DNA of 30,158 nucleotides from a virus. The stretch lies in IMG/VR virus record IMGVR_UViG_3300017917_000670, positions 1-30,158 of that record. One strand, written 5' to 3'. Every line of letters starts with the position of its first letter. Position 1 is the first letter of the stretch. The notes under the pieces were generated by a model that was not told where the DNA came from, searched no databases, and saw only the letters and a program-made list of their open reading frames with translations. The position numbers and the translations under genes were made by a program. This document shows, one piece after another, positions 1-8,134 of the stretch.

Positions 1-779
1 CTTGCTTTCTTGACACTGATATATGCGTTAAGGTCTGTCAGTACTTGGTCGATGAATTTGAGAATGTTTCTGACTTGAATTTTCGTGAGGTGATTGTATC
101 CCTCGTTTAATTGCTTGTCAAGACCTTCTTGTAGTTCAGTGAATTCTGTCTGCTTCTTTTTCCAGATATCAGTAATCAAATTGATATGTTGCGGCATGAC
201 GTTGAATCGTGCAACAATATCCATGGTCTTTGCACTTGCTTTACCACTCAGAATAAAGTCATCAAACACACCTTCAAGTTCACCTGCGGCATCTTTTGCT
301 TTTTCACGCAAAATGTCCTGAATGTTTTGTCTGGTAACTTCTACCGCAGCCTTATTTTCTTTAGAAACGGAAGTTCTACTTTCTTTTACTTCCGGTTTAT
401 GCACAGCACGGATAAGTCGGGCAATCTCATTTTCAAGGCTAGAATGTTCATGCTCAGTGAGCTCCAGACCGCGTAGCTTCATTCTAGCGAGCCAGCAGTA
501 TGTATTAATGACCTCATTATCAGCAACTCGGCGTACAATCTTAGCTTCTGATTGACGATTGCTGAAATCTAGGAACTGGCACAATAGTTCCTTTGCGTCT
601 TTTTTAGTATAAAACCAGTTATACCAGCTAAATGAATTACTTAGCGCAGAGGTTCTACGGTCAGAGTCAGGTTGAATAACAAACAGTGGTTCGTCACCCA
701 TATACTTAGTATCAGGGTTTTTTGGATTCAATGCTTTAACTTGACTATGATCCTCAGAATTGCGCTTACGTGTTGCCAT
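1..779 (-). CDS. Unrecognised phage protein, C-terminus beyond the window
   Basis: An open frame reads leftward from an ATG at 779 to the window edge without a stop, about 259 residues, so the protein is truncated here by the window and not by mutation. The start is backed by AAAGGAG seven bases upstream. The protein begins MATRKRNSEDHSQ and is rich in charged helical segments; a central part contains FSWYNWFYTKKDAKELL and a Trp/Arg-rich stretch (YCWLARMKLRGLEL), followed by a long probable helix. I see no catalytic motif, signal peptide or membrane segment. It is divergently arranged from the gp14-like gene. A well-formed sigma70 promoter (807-835) lies upstream and a late-type motif lies in that promoter's spacer, so it could be made both early and late. 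Function unknown; DNA or nucleoprotein binding would be a guess. Confidence 0.8.
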   Translation of the reverse strand, partial: MATRKRNSEDHSQVKALNPKNPDTKYMGDEPLFVIQPDSDRRTSALSNSFSWYNWFYTKKDAKELLCQFLDFSNRQSEAKIVRRVADNEVINTYCWLARMKLRGLELTEHEHSSLENEIARLIRAVHKPEVKESRTSVSKENKAAVEVTRQNIQDILREKAKDAAGELEGVFDDFILSGKASAKTMDIVARFNVMPQHINLITDIWKKKQTEFTELQEGLDKQLNEGYNHLTKIQVRNILKFIDQVLTDLNAYISVKKA

Positions 780-806
780 GTGGCACTCCTTTACGATGAT
801 TTATGT

Positions 807-835
807 ATTGTAGCACAGCCCATATTTATTGTCAA
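807..835 (-). promoter_or_regulatory. Sigma70-type promoter with an embedded late motif, for the gene at 779
   Basis: On the minus strand TTGACA (830-835) is followed by a 17-base spacer and TACAAT (807-812), predicting a start near 800 and a 21-base leader containing AAAGGAG. Minus-strand AATAAATA (823-830) sits in the spacer, against the -35 box; it matches the T4-like late motif but may be chance. Confidence 0.65.
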
Positions 836-843
836 CCTTCCTC

Positions 844-851
844 GATAAATA
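844..851 (+). promoter_or_regulatory. Late-type promoter GATAAATA for gp14-like gene
   Basis: GATAAATA ends five bases before the ATG at 857. The motif matches the T4-like late consensus NATAAATA, for which the start point lies roughly six bases downstream. The mRNA would therefore begin at or beside the start codon. No Shine-Dalgarno precedes this ATG. Confidence 0.55.
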
Positions 852-856
852 CATGT

Positions 857-2587
857 ATGCCAAAATTGTCATTATACCGCCCAAATAAACAGAATGATTA
901 TCGTTTCTTTGATAGAACAATATCCGAAGAATTGCGTGTGGGCGGCACGGATTTATATATTCACAAATATTTAGGGCCAACAAATCAGGGTGCCAGTATA
1001 GATTATACACAACCTGAATATGCTAATTTAAGCCCTACAAATATACAGGATTTACTATTTTTAGAGAATAGAGATAGGACATATGATCCAAACGTATATA
1101 GATTACGTGGACATTATAATGTACAAAACTTAGATTTTGATTTAAGTCAATTTGGATTATTTTTAAATAACGACATTATCTTTATAGTTGTACATTATAA
1201 TGATATGATTGATATTGTTGGTAGAAAGTTAATGGTTGGAGATGTATTAGAATTACCACATTTACTTGATTATAATCCATTAAAAGAAACTATTCCAGTA
1301 GCATTAAAAAGATTCTACCAGATTACTGATGCTAATTTTGCGTCAGAAGGTTTTAGTCAAACATGGTTCCCGCATTTATGGCGTATTAAATGTGAGCCAT
1401 TAGTTGATAGTGAAGAATTTAGTCAGATATTACAAGAGCCTATTAACCAAGATAATTATCTAGGATTATGGGACAACGATAAAACATATCCACCGGGATA
1501 TATTATAAGTTACGGTGATAAAAATTATGAATCAATTATTGAAGTGCCTGCTGGAATTAATCCACCAAATGAAACATATTGGAAATTGAGTGACGAACAA
1601 AATCTAAAAGATATTCTTTCTGTGTACAATAAAAATCTTGAAATTAACGATGCCGCACTTCAAGAGGCAAAACGACTGTTACCCAAATCAGGTTATGACA
1701 CAAGTAATCTATACATTGTTCCTACATATGGTGAATATCAATCCAATGATAAATTATCTAACAAGTTAAATCAGCCCGCGCCGCCGGTTAACGTTGTAAC
1801 TAGTGCCGCAACTACCGGTGCTCCTGCTCCAGTCGTTGAAATTTATACTAACACTGAATATGTGAATGACAGTCCATATTTAAGAATTCCTGCTGCAACC
1901 GTAGCAACAATATGGAATCAAATACTAGATGCGTCATTCCCAGGAATACCTTCTACTCAATTGAACATTACAACTTCAATGCAAGTGCAAGAAGTTGCAC
2001 CAATGATGACAGACAGTGGATCTGGTCCTGTAACAACTGATTTTATATTGACCATAGACAGTATGACGACCATTACAGGTCCATACGGTACTGCTGATAA
2101 CACATACGCAACTGCTGACCAAGATCCAGTAGCGCCCGGATTTACAGGAACTGAGCCATACGGTCCAAATACTATGGACTACCGTGCAGATTGCGATCCT
2201 AGATTCCAATTCATTGCACGTAGTAGTCCAAGAAGTTTCGGTTATACTGCAGGTTACTTAACAGGTACAAGTGAAGCTCCAAATGGGTTCGCAAGTGGCG
2301 CAGGTATTGCGTTCCCACAGAACCCACAAGTTGGAGATTATTTCTTACGCATCGACTATCTACCACAATTATTATATCGTTGGGACGGTAAAATATGGGT
2401 AAGAATCAGTGAGAATGTCAGAACAGATACGGGATTGATGGAAGCAGGTAATCAGACACAAACTGCTAGCTTTATAAATAACAGTAATGTTACTGTATTG
2501 ACAGATGGAGCCACAACGACACAGAAACAAGCGTTGTCCACAATATTAACTATTGCTCCAGATCCAATACCACCAATAGAATTATAA
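857..2587 (+). CDS. gp14-like neck / virion structural protein with CBM-like insert
   Basis: 576 residues from the ATG at 857; an in-frame ATG at 803 would add 18 residues that do not look like protein. The N-terminal half resembles T4 gp14 neck protein in order of motifs: GGTDLYIHKYLGP, then DLLFLENRDR, LSQFGLFLNND, GRKLMVGDVLELPH, and a FYQITDAN segment. T4 gp14 is about 256 residues, so this protein is more than twice as long. Residues about 202-245 form an aromatic insert, W205...YxxGYxxSYGDKxYES...PPNETYW242, recalling the CBM5/12 carbohydrate-binding fold. The C-terminus (QVGDYFLRIDYLPQLLYRWDG) is of a type I associate with marine T4-like structural proteins. The gene sits one base before the gp15-like gene, as 14 and 15 do in T4. 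The gp14 relation is inferred from motif order; the virion role is more secure. Confidence 0.65.
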   Translation: MPKLSLYRPNKQNDYRFFDRTISEELRVGGTDLYIHKYLGPTNQGASIDYTQPEYANLSPTNIQDLLFLENRDRTYDPNVYRLRGHYNVQNLDFDLSQFGLFLNNDIIFIVVHYNDMIDIVGRKLMVGDVLELPHLLDYNPLKETIPVALKRFYQITDANFASEGFSQTWFPHLWRIKCEPLVDSEEFSQILQEPINQDNYLGLWDNDKTYPPGYIISYGDKNYESIIEVPAGINPPNETYWKLSDEQNLKDILSVYNKNLEINDAALQEAKRLLPKSGYDTSNLYIVPTYGEYQSNDKLSNKLNQPAPPVNVVTSAATTGAPAPVVEIYTNTEYVNDSPYLRIPAATVATIWNQILDASFPGIPSTQLNITTSMQVQEVAPMMTDSGSGPVTTDFILTIDSMTTITGPYGTADNTYATADQDPVAPGFTGTEPYGPNTMDYRADCDPRFQFIARSSPRSFGYTAGYLTGTSEAPNGFASGAGIAFPQNPQVGDYFLRIDYLPQLLYRWDGKIWVRISENVRTDTGLMEAGNQTQTASFINNSNVTVLTDGATTTQKQALSTILTIAPDPIPPIEL

Positions 2588-2588
2588 C

Positions 2589-3962
2589 ATGGCACAATTT
2601 TTTTACGACAATCAGATACGCAGGTTCTTAATTCAATTTGCGAAAATCTTTAGTAACTGGTATGTTACTAAGGGAAAAGATCCTGCAGGTAATGATATTT
2701 TAGTTCGTGTTCCTATTATGTATGGTGACCAAAGTCGCCAGGCAAGTACTATTATTGCTAACAATAGTGCAAGTAATCTTCCAGCAGCTCCTTTAATTAC
2801 TTACTATATCAGTGGACTAGAATACGACCAGCGTAGAACACAAGACCCAACTTATGTTGATAGAATTAATGTACGCCAACGTACATATAATCAAGAAACA
2901 GGTCAGTATGAAAGTGTACAAGGGCAAGCATTTACTGTTGAACGATTGATGCCTGTACCATATACATTACGTATTACCGTTGACTTCTGGACCACAAACT
3001 ATCAACAAAAGCTAGAATTAATTGAACAGTTAGGTACACTTTTCAATCCTAGTATGGAAATTCAAAGCACTGATAACTTTATTGATTGGACTTCGTTAAG
3101 TGTTGTATATCAAGATGGATTAACATTTAGTAGCAGAACAATACCACAAGGTACTGCGAACCCCATCGATGTAATGTCTTGGAAGTTCTACATGCCTATC
3201 TGGATTAGCAATGCCGCTAAACTCAAGAAGATGGGCGTTATTGAAAAAATTATTGCAAGTATTTTCAAAGGTACAGCACTACAAGATATTCAAAATGATG
3301 ACTTGTTGTTGGGTACTAGACAAAAAATTACACCATATGGATATAAAGTATTACTAATGGGTAATCGCCTTCAATTGTTACCAGGTGATAATGCCCCGTT
3401 CGTAAGTAACGTTGACTTAAACTATCCTGAACCACCTAATACAAGTTTATATTGGACATCCTTATTAAATGTCTATGGCACTATTCGACCAGGTATAAGT
3501 CAAATTTGGTTACAAAATCCATACATGGATACTGATATTGTAGGTACAATAGTACCAGATCCAACAGACGATAGATTATTAATTTATGACATTGACCCCG
3601 ATACACTTCCGCAAAATACACTTAGCCCAGTGAATAGTGTAGTTAATCCTTTAATTTCAGGACCCAATGCAGGATTACCAGGACCTGTAAATGGTATAAG
3701 ATACTTATTGGTAGAATCCATAGGTAGCCAAGGTGATTCTACAATTTCATGGGGAGATTTGGTAGCAAACGCTAATGATATTGTTGAGTATGATGCTACA
3801 TCGGGACAATGGTTTGTTAGCTTTGACAGTCAAGCCTGTGAAACAGTAGAATACGTGACCAACCTTACTACAAGTATTCAGTATCGTTACACTCCAGACG
3901 GTGTTTGGATGAAGTCATATGAGGGTTGGTATGACCAAGGAGATTATTCTATTGTGATTTAA
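2589..3962 (+). CDS. 15: gp15-like tail sheath stabilizer / tail completion protein
   Basis: 457 residues. The N-terminus, FFYDNQIRRFLIQFAKIFSN then ILVRVPIMYGDQSRQ, parallels T4 gp15 (FYNSSFRRYATLMGDLFSN ... FIRVPITYASKEH), the protein that caps the contractile tail and joins it to the neck. Further shared features are the YELS/YTLRITVDFWT-like strand region, a LGTLFNPSMEI segment and a MSWKFYMPIWI segment. T4 gp15 is 272 residues; the extra C-terminal 180 or so residues are unrecognised and probably beta-rich. The gene follows the gp14-like gene with one base between and is probably co-transcribed from the promoter at 844-851. No strong Shine-Dalgarno is visible, so translation may be coupled to the gene upstream. 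Confidence 0.75.
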   Translation: MAQFFYDNQIRRFLIQFAKIFSNWYVTKGKDPAGNDILVRVPIMYGDQSRQASTIIANNSASNLPAAPLITYYISGLEYDQRRTQDPTYVDRINVRQRTYNQETGQYESVQGQAFTVERLMPVPYTLRITVDFWTTNYQQKLELIEQLGTLFNPSMEIQSTDNFIDWTSLSVVYQDGLTFSSRTIPQGTANPIDVMSWKFYMPIWISNAAKLKKMGVIEKIIASIFKGTALQDIQNDDLLLGTRQKITPYGYKVLLMGNRLQLLPGDNAPFVSNVDLNYPEPPNTSLYWTSLLNVYGTIRPGISQIWLQNPYMDTDIVGTIVPDPTDDRLLIYDIDPDTLPQNTLSPVNSVVNPLISGPNAGLPGPVNGIRYLLVESIGSQGDSTISWGDLVANANDIVEYDATSGQWFVSFDSQACETVEYVTNLTTSIQYRYTPDGVWMKSYEGWYDQGDYSIVI

Positions 3963-3964
3963 AC

Positions 3965-4396
3965 GTGATAAATCATAATATGAGTAATACTTCTGCGGGT
4001 GTTTTCTTTTATTCTAAAAAGACAGATAGATATCTATATCTATTAAGAACTGACCACAAGAACCCAGGCAATTGGGGAATACCCGGTGGAAAGATTGAAG
4101 ACGGTGAAACATTAATTGAAGGTGTTGAACGTGAATGCATGGAAGAAATTGGTTACTTTCCAAAGAAAGCTAAACTAATACCCATTCAAAAGTTTGTGAA
4201 TCATTCATTCACATATCATACATTCTTTTGTGAAGTTGAAAAAGAGTTTACTCCTATGTTAAATGACGAACACTGTGGGTATGCTTGGGTAGGAGATAAT
4301 CAATATCCAAAACCATTACATCCTGGACTGTTCAACACAGTAAACTTTGATGTTGTACAAGAAAAACTTAAAGCGTTAACAAAAAAGGACTCGTAA
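3965..4396 (+). CDS. Nudix hydrolase
   Basis: 143 residues from GTG 3965, or 138 from ATG 3980; neither has a clear Shine-Dalgarno. The Nudix box GX5EX7REUXEEXGU is complete: G42, E48, R56, E57, E60, E61, G63 (numbered from GTG), in GKIEDGETLIEGVERE and CMEEIGY. This binds Mg2+ and cleaves a nucleoside diphosphate linked to another group. The preceding NWGIPGGK is also typical. The substrate cannot be told from the sequence: oxidised nucleotides, sugar nucleotides, NAD derivatives and capped RNA are all possible. Nudix enzymes occur in many large phages. It is the last gene of the plus-strand run, two bases after the gp15-like gene, and its TAA lies in the loop of the terminator hairpin at 4381-4408, so it is probably expressed late with the tail genes. 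Confidence 0.9.
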   Translation: MINHNMSNTSAGVFFYSKKTDRYLYLLRTDHKNPGNWGIPGGKIEDGETLIEGVERECMEEIGYFPKKAKLIPIQKFVNHSFTYHTFFCEVEKEFTPMLNDEHCGYAWVGDNQYPKPLHPGLFNTVNFDVVQEKLKALTKKDS

Positions 4397-4408
4397 GAGT
4401 CCTTTTTT
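4381..4408. terminator. Bidirectional Rho-independent terminator between convergent genes
   Basis: Stem GGACTC (4387-4392), loop GTAA, stem GAGTCC (4397-4402), flanked by six A on the left and six T on the right, so both strands give a GC-rich hairpin followed by a U-run. The loop holds the Nudix gene's TAA, and the right flank reaches the stop codon of the convergent minus-strand gene. Confidence 0.9.
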
Positions 4409-4718
4409 ATTTGAGCAACTTACCCAGTGTGTCGAATCCTAATGACCCGATAACTATACCCGCTCCCATCATCATCCAACGCCACTTCTCTAGTGCGGAA
4501 ACTTTTTGACTAAGAGCAACATGTGCTTGTGAATCAGCATCCTGCATTTCTTTAATCAATTCTTTCATTTCAGCACTATTTCTATCCAAACATTCGTGAA
4601 CAGATTTCAAGTCCTCTTTAATCTCACCGACTTTATCTTCGATGTTCTTAACTTGGACTTGAAGAACTGCTATTTCAGTTTTAGTTTGCGTTGGCATTCT
4701 GACTGTTTTCGCTGGCAT
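4407..4718 (-). CDS. Holin-like coiled-coil protein with C-terminal membrane segment
   Basis: 103 residues. Positions about 15-75 form a long amphipathic, probably coiled-coil helix (VQVKNIEDKVGEIKEDL and onward), followed by KVSALEKWRWMMMGAGIVIG, a Trp-rich boundary and one hydrophobic segment of about 20 residues, then a short basic tail. This layout is that of XhlA/haemolysin-type phage proteins, small membrane proteins tied to holin function. I see no enzyme motif. It lies two bases after the stop of the structural gene upstream and ends in the bidirectional terminator, so it is the last gene of the minus-strand tail-fibre run. A lysis role is inferred from architecture only; a membrane-anchored virion or spacer protein would look similar. 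No endolysin gene is in the window. Confidence 0.65.
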   Translation of the reverse strand: MPAKTVRMPTQTKTEIAVLQVQVKNIEDKVGEIKEDLKSVHECLDRNSAEMKELIKEMQDADSQAHVALSQKVSALEKWRWMMMGAGIVIGSLGFDTLGKLLK

Positions 4719-4720
4719 AA

Positions 4721-5722
4721 TTAAGCGTTATTGATAGTAACGATTGGGTAAGGCTGACCACCGTATGTATCAGCATCGTAGGCAGTATTAAATGTTGCAA
4801 ATACTGGACTAGAATTGTTGATATTGTCACCGGCTAGAGGTGCTGTAACACCTGATGTTGCAGTGAACAATTCACCATTATGGTCACTCAATGACTGTAC
4901 AAGAGTTGTGTCAGTATTAGCATATGTAGCTTGAATAGCCATAGTACCTGGATATAAATCTGCGGCTGCTATGTTTGCTGTATAGCAAGCACCCACTAAA
5001 CCTGATGTCAAACCTTGTACTAGATACTTCTGCTTACCCTTTTGACGAACAATGAATCCATCTTCACTGTTAGCAAATACATAACCTGTATTCTTTGCGT
5101 TAGCTGCACTGTTTGCTGCAAACGTAGCAAATGTAGCGTTAGCATTAGCGATATCATCAATATAACCTAAGAAAGTACCATCTGCTGTTGAAACTGCTGT
5201 ACCATCTGTCAGTGTGTTAGCAAAGTCTGTACCAACACCAGTGATGTTAGGGCTGTCATCAGTAACTGTAATAGTACCTACACCATTTTGTGCGATAGCA
5301 ACGCTTGCTAATACTTGAGGACCAATGATGGCTGTGTTACCACCAACTACGCTATATGTGTTAGCGTTTGTTGCCGGGAAGCCTGTGCCACCATTAGGAT
5401 TGTTAAAGTATGCGTCAACTACACCTACTGAAGCAGCTACTGAACCACCAGTAGTATCACTTAAAGTTACTGCTGTTCTTGTTGTGTTTGCACTTAAATC
5501 AGTTGCAGAAACTGTGAAGTTATTTGCATCGATTACTGTTAATATCCAGTATGTTGTGTTAGCTGTTAGTCCACCAACACTTGATGCTACTACGAAGGGC
5601 ATACCTGCGATAACACCTGTTGTTGTTAAACTTTGTGATACTGTAACTGCACCAGTTGCTGCTGTTGTATCTGTGATTGTTAAGACTGCTTGAGCCTTAG
5701 CGATTTTTAAAGGACGTCCCAT
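4721..5722 (-). CDS. Virion structural protein, beta-rich, MGRPLK family
   Basis: 333 residues beginning MGRPLKIAKAQAVLTITDTT, Ala/Thr/Asn-rich with almost no Cys, as in phage surface proteins. Residues about 30-75 (GMPFVVASSVGGLTANTTYW and following strand) resemble the small beta module repeated in phage tail proteins that handles value-like phrases GxPxxxxxxxGGLxxxTxYxV. Later, DGFIVRQKGKQKYLVQG and YPGTMAI recall a conserved segment of virion proteins in T4-like cyanophages. Start is firm: AGGAG lies eight bases before ATG. It has its own late motif (5807-5814) and a leader of about 80 bases that can fold. Probably a head decoration, fibre or tail-surface protein; the exact position in the virion is not deducible. 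Confidence 0.7.
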   Translation of the reverse strand: MGRPLKIAKAQAVLTITDTTAATGAVTVSQSLTTTGVIAGMPFVVASSVGGLTANTTYWILTVIDANNFTVSATDLSANTTRTAVTLSDTTGGSVAASVGVVDAYFNNPNGGTGFPATNANTYSVVGGNTAIIGPQVLASVAIAQNGVGTITVTDDSPNITGVGTDFANTLTDGTAVSTADGTFLGYIDDIANANATFATFAANSAANAKNTGYVFANSEDGFIVRQKGKQKYLVQGLTSGLVGACYTANIAAADLYPGTMAIQATYANTDTTLVQSLSDHNGELFTATSGVTAPLAGDNINNSSPVFATFNTAYDADTYGGQPYPIVTINNA

Positions 5723-5814
5723 TTGTTTTCTCCTAGTTGATATGTGGGTTCTATTCCACTACGCGGCGGGGACCGCATAAACTCTCAGAATTAAGAGCGT
5801 ACTATATATTTATC
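5723..5814 (-). promoter_or_regulatory. Late promoter and structured leader of the 4721-5722 gene
   Basis: Minus-strand GATAAATA (5807-5814) predicts transcription from about 5801 and a leader of about 78 bases. Within it CTCT/AGAG (around 5780-5797) and GCGG-TCC-CCGC (5767-5777) can pair, and the AGGAG ribosome site stays unpaired near the ATG. A GC-rich element is unusual in this AT-rich sequence. Confidence 0.55.
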
Positions 5815-5826
5815 AAATTTGGTAAA

Positions 5827-6114
5827 TTATTCGGTGCCAGTTTCAGGATGATTCATACCTAATTCAGTGATACTGAACGCACCTGCGGTTCCTGCTACGT
5901 TGATGAATGCTACATAATTGTTTTGTCCAACAATTACACTATTAAGAACTGTATTAGCAGGAACAATCTCACATGCTGTTAAATTAGCAGTAACATTGGC
6001 ATCACCTATAGCAATTGCTATTGCTGAGGTTGATGTTGAAATTCTAACTTTATCGGTTTGTATAGCTGCTGATTTTTGACTAGAACCAGTTGCTGTATAT
6101 ATGTATGACGCCAT
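5827..6114 (-). CDS. Small beta-rich virion-type protein
   Basis: 95 residues: MASYIYTATGSSQKSAAIQT, then alternating hydrophobic strands (VRISTSTSAIAIAIGD, CEIVPANTVLNSVIVG, NNYVAFINVAG, AFSITELG). No charged catalytic pattern, signal peptide or membrane helix. Composition and context, directly after the protease gene and before a structural gene, point to a small virion surface or fibre-associated protein; similar short beta proteins with NTVLNSVIVGQ-like segments occur in marine phages. It has its own late motif 19 bases upstream (6133-6140), which suggests separately set, high-level expression. No enzymatic role is suggested. Function otherwise unknown. Confidence 0.65.
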   Translation of the reverse strand: MASYIYTATGSSQKSAAIQTDKVRISTSTSAIAIAIGDANVTANLTACEIVPANTVLNSVIVGQNNYVAFINVAGTAGAFSITELGMNHPETGTE

Positions 6115-6132
6115 TGTTGTATTCCTGTATTA

Positions 6133-6140
6133 TATTTATT
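6133..6140 (-). promoter_or_regulatory. Late-type promoter AATAAATA for the 5827-6114 gene
   Basis: Minus-strand AATAAATA overlaps the last codons of the protease gene and predicts a start near 6127, giving a leader of about 13 bases with only a weak AGGA before the ATG at 6114. Confidence 0.55.
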
Positions 6141-8130
6141 GAAAGTTGATGCTTAGTCCATTACCACCAAGTCGAAGGTTTGATCCAGTAATAGATAAAT
6201 TAGATGATGTGGGAGGAGCAACAATATTATTGTATAATACCTTTCTAGTTCCACCCATTAAACTATTTAACACACCCCAGTCAGTACTAGTTGCGGTAGT
6301 TGGATCAGGACCCTGATAAAATGTTGAAGCACTTTGTTCTGTAAGTGACTGTAACCATGTTCTAATATCTGACCAAGTCCAAGAACGATTTGTTTCTAGT
6401 GCTGTAGCAATCAGACCTGTAGCAGTCGGGCAAGCAGAACTTGTACCACTGAATCTACAATCTGTTGATGTTTGTGTTGATCCGGCATATGTATAATCAT
6501 ACCTAGGATATGAACTGTAACTTAAATTAGAAGTTAGTGTACCATCACCAGGAGCATAACAATCAATTTGTTCACCCATATCACTGTAACTAACTTTTCT
6601 TTCTAGATTACCAGCATTATAATCGTCATCTAACGCACCTATATTTATAGCAGGGTATACAACTTGACCGCCTGATGTATATTTTCCCAAGTGTTGTGGA
6701 AATCCTCTTCTACTTGTAGTGTTATAACAAGTTGAGCCAAATTCATCATGTGTTGCGCTAGACAGAGGGGTGCTAGCACTTGTTGACCAATAGTTGTTAT
6801 AATCAACATGTGATGATCCTACTTGTTTTTGATTACTGTTTCCTGCAGCCACAACAAATATTACACCACTTGCTATTAATTCATCTCCGGCGGTTGTAAG
6901 AGAATTATCTAACATTTCTCCCTTGCATCTTCCAGCGTCACCTGCTGTTCCTATGTAATACATAAATTGAGGTTTAGTTCCCGAGTAAGCGACTCCTCCT
7001 GCTCCTGAAGTACCTTGTCTAAAATAATAATATCCTGTAGTAGGTGTGGTTGCTCTAAATCCCCAACTGTTACTTGAAATAGTAGGGTCTTTGGTTCCGT
7101 ATAAAGGATTGATTGGTTTGTTTTGATGAAATATTTTCATCACATCAAAGTAGTTATCCACAGGCCACAAACCATTATTGCCATAAGCATTAATAAACCA
7201 TTTATTAGCATTATACGCCCAACCATATGTTCTACCATATGCTTGACCACAGCAAGCTGTACCGTGTTGACCATCACCGTATTGTGGCGTAGCAGTGTTT
7301 GAACCATTACATGCCGCCCTTGTATAGTAAGAAGGAATTGTCACTGTACCAGCAGAACTAAATTGACTAGACCTTGCTGATGAGTTACCCCACCACTCTC
7401 TTGCGGCTGTCTCTGTCGGGACAATTGTTCCGTCCCAACGTGTCATTAATCTAGTGCCGGGGCTTGCATTGAACCATGCGCTATCAATATAATAAGGACC
7501 ATCTAATACCATATCTAAAAGGTCACAGGTTCCATTTCCCGGTAATTTATTTCCACCTACATAATTTGTTGGTCCATTGCCTGTGTTATTTTGAAATTCG
7601 ACATGACCAAACCAACAGCCATCATCACCTACTACTACGTCAATATTTTTACCTGTATTTGTATTTGTAATTGCATTGTTTAATACAGTACTTGTGCTTT
7701 GTCCTTGCCAAGGATTAGAATATTGTGATGTTCTTAATAATTGATATCCTGCTCTGTTAAGTTCTGTGGCAGACACTGGTTGAGATAAAGGTATTCCACT
7801 TCCTGATAAGTTATAATAATTTTTTACGGCACTACTATAACGTGTAGCAGTATGAAAATCATCTGGACTAGGTTTTGGAAATACATCAGGATTGTCCGCA
7901 TGATTTAAATGAATAAATTTAATATCTTCATGTCCACTTAGCTGTTGTGCTTCTTCATCAGTCATTAAATAAACTGCCCTAGTTGGACTATGTTCCTTTA
8001 AGTCAGTGCATTCTACTGCTCTTGCAGGAATGTTATCATCCAATGACCCATCTTGTGTAAGTATTTCGTGGACTTTATCCCACGCTTCTGGCGTTGTAGT
8101 GCCAATTACATAATATTTTTTTTCACTCAT
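6136..8130 (-). CDS. Subtilisin-family (S8) serine protease, virion-associated
   Basis: 664 residues. The S8 triad is intact: Asp169 in VVVGDDG, His289 in GDGQHGTACCG, Ser564 in SGTSSACP, with the oxyanion Asn431 in VVAAGNSN, and SYSDMGEQIDCYAPG matching the conserved block before the Ser. Residues 1-90 (YYVIGTTTPEAWDKV ... RAVYLMTDEEAQQL ... IKFIHLNH) resemble an I9-type inhibitor prodomain that folds and then blocks subtilases. About 195 residues separate Asp... to His... and His to Asn with many Cys and Trp, longer than in bacterial subtilisins. There is no signal peptide. The last 40 residues (SNLSITGSNLRLGGNGLSIN) look like a beta-rich fibre-type tail. The gene lies four bases after the tail-fibre gene and among virion genes, so the enzyme probably rides on the particle or processes fibre proteins. 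Catalytic assignment is strong; target is inferred. Confidence 0.9.
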   Translation of the reverse strand: MSEKKYYVIGTTTPEAWDKVHEILTQDGSLDDNIPARAVECTDLKEHSPTRAVYLMTDEEAQQLSGHEDIKFIHLNHADNPDVFPKPSPDDFHTATRYSSAVKNYYNLSGSGIPLSQPVSATELNRAGYQLLRTSQYSNPWQGQSTSTVLNNAITNTNTGKNIDVVVGDDGCWFGHVEFQNNTGNGPTNYVGGNKLPGNGTCDLLDMVLDGPYYIDSAWFNASPGTRLMTRWDGTIVPTETAAREWWGNSSARSSQFSSAGTVTIPSYYTRAACNGSNTATPQYGDGQHGTACCGQAYGRTYGWAYNANKWFINAYGNNGLWPVDNYFDVMKIFHQNKPINPLYGTKDPTISSNSWGFRATTPTTGYYYFRQGTSGAGGVAYSGTKPQFMYYIGTAGDAGRCKGEMLDNSLTTAGDELIASGVIFVVAAGNSNQKQVGSSHVDYNNYWSTSASTPLSSATHDEFGSTCYNTTSRRGFPQHLGKYTSGGQVVYPAINIGALDDDYNAGNLERKVSYSDMGEQIDCYAPGDGTLTSNLSYSSYPRYDYTYAGSTQTSTDCRFSGTSSACPTATGLIATALETNRSWTWSDIRTWLQSLTEQSASTFYQGPDPTTATSTDWGVLNSLMGGTRKVLYNNIVAPPTSSNLSITGSNLRLGGNGLSINFQ

Positions 8131-8134
8131 AATA

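Noticed and set aside
93-121. Minus-strand TTGACA-N17-TACAAT inside the partial gene
   Set aside because: Good match to a promoter but lies in coding sequence, with no start codon nearby; could serve a gene beyond the left edge, which cannot be judged.
803-856. Upstream ATG at 803 for the gp14-like gene
   Set aside because: The extra 18 residues cross the promoter region, have an unlikely composition, and the start at 857 agrees with family-type N-termini.
2473-2480. Plus-strand TATAAATA in the gp14-like gene
   Set aside because: Exact T4 late consensus, but inside codons for a conserved FINNS segment and more than 100 bases before the gp15-like gene; not enough support.
5325-5693. Plus-strand open frame opposite the MGRPLK structural gene
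   Set aside because: Low-complexity shadow of an Ala/Thr-rich coding strand; no ribosome site.
6652-6659. Minus-strand TATAAATA in the protease gene
   Set aside because: Internal to coding sequence with no start codon in the right place.
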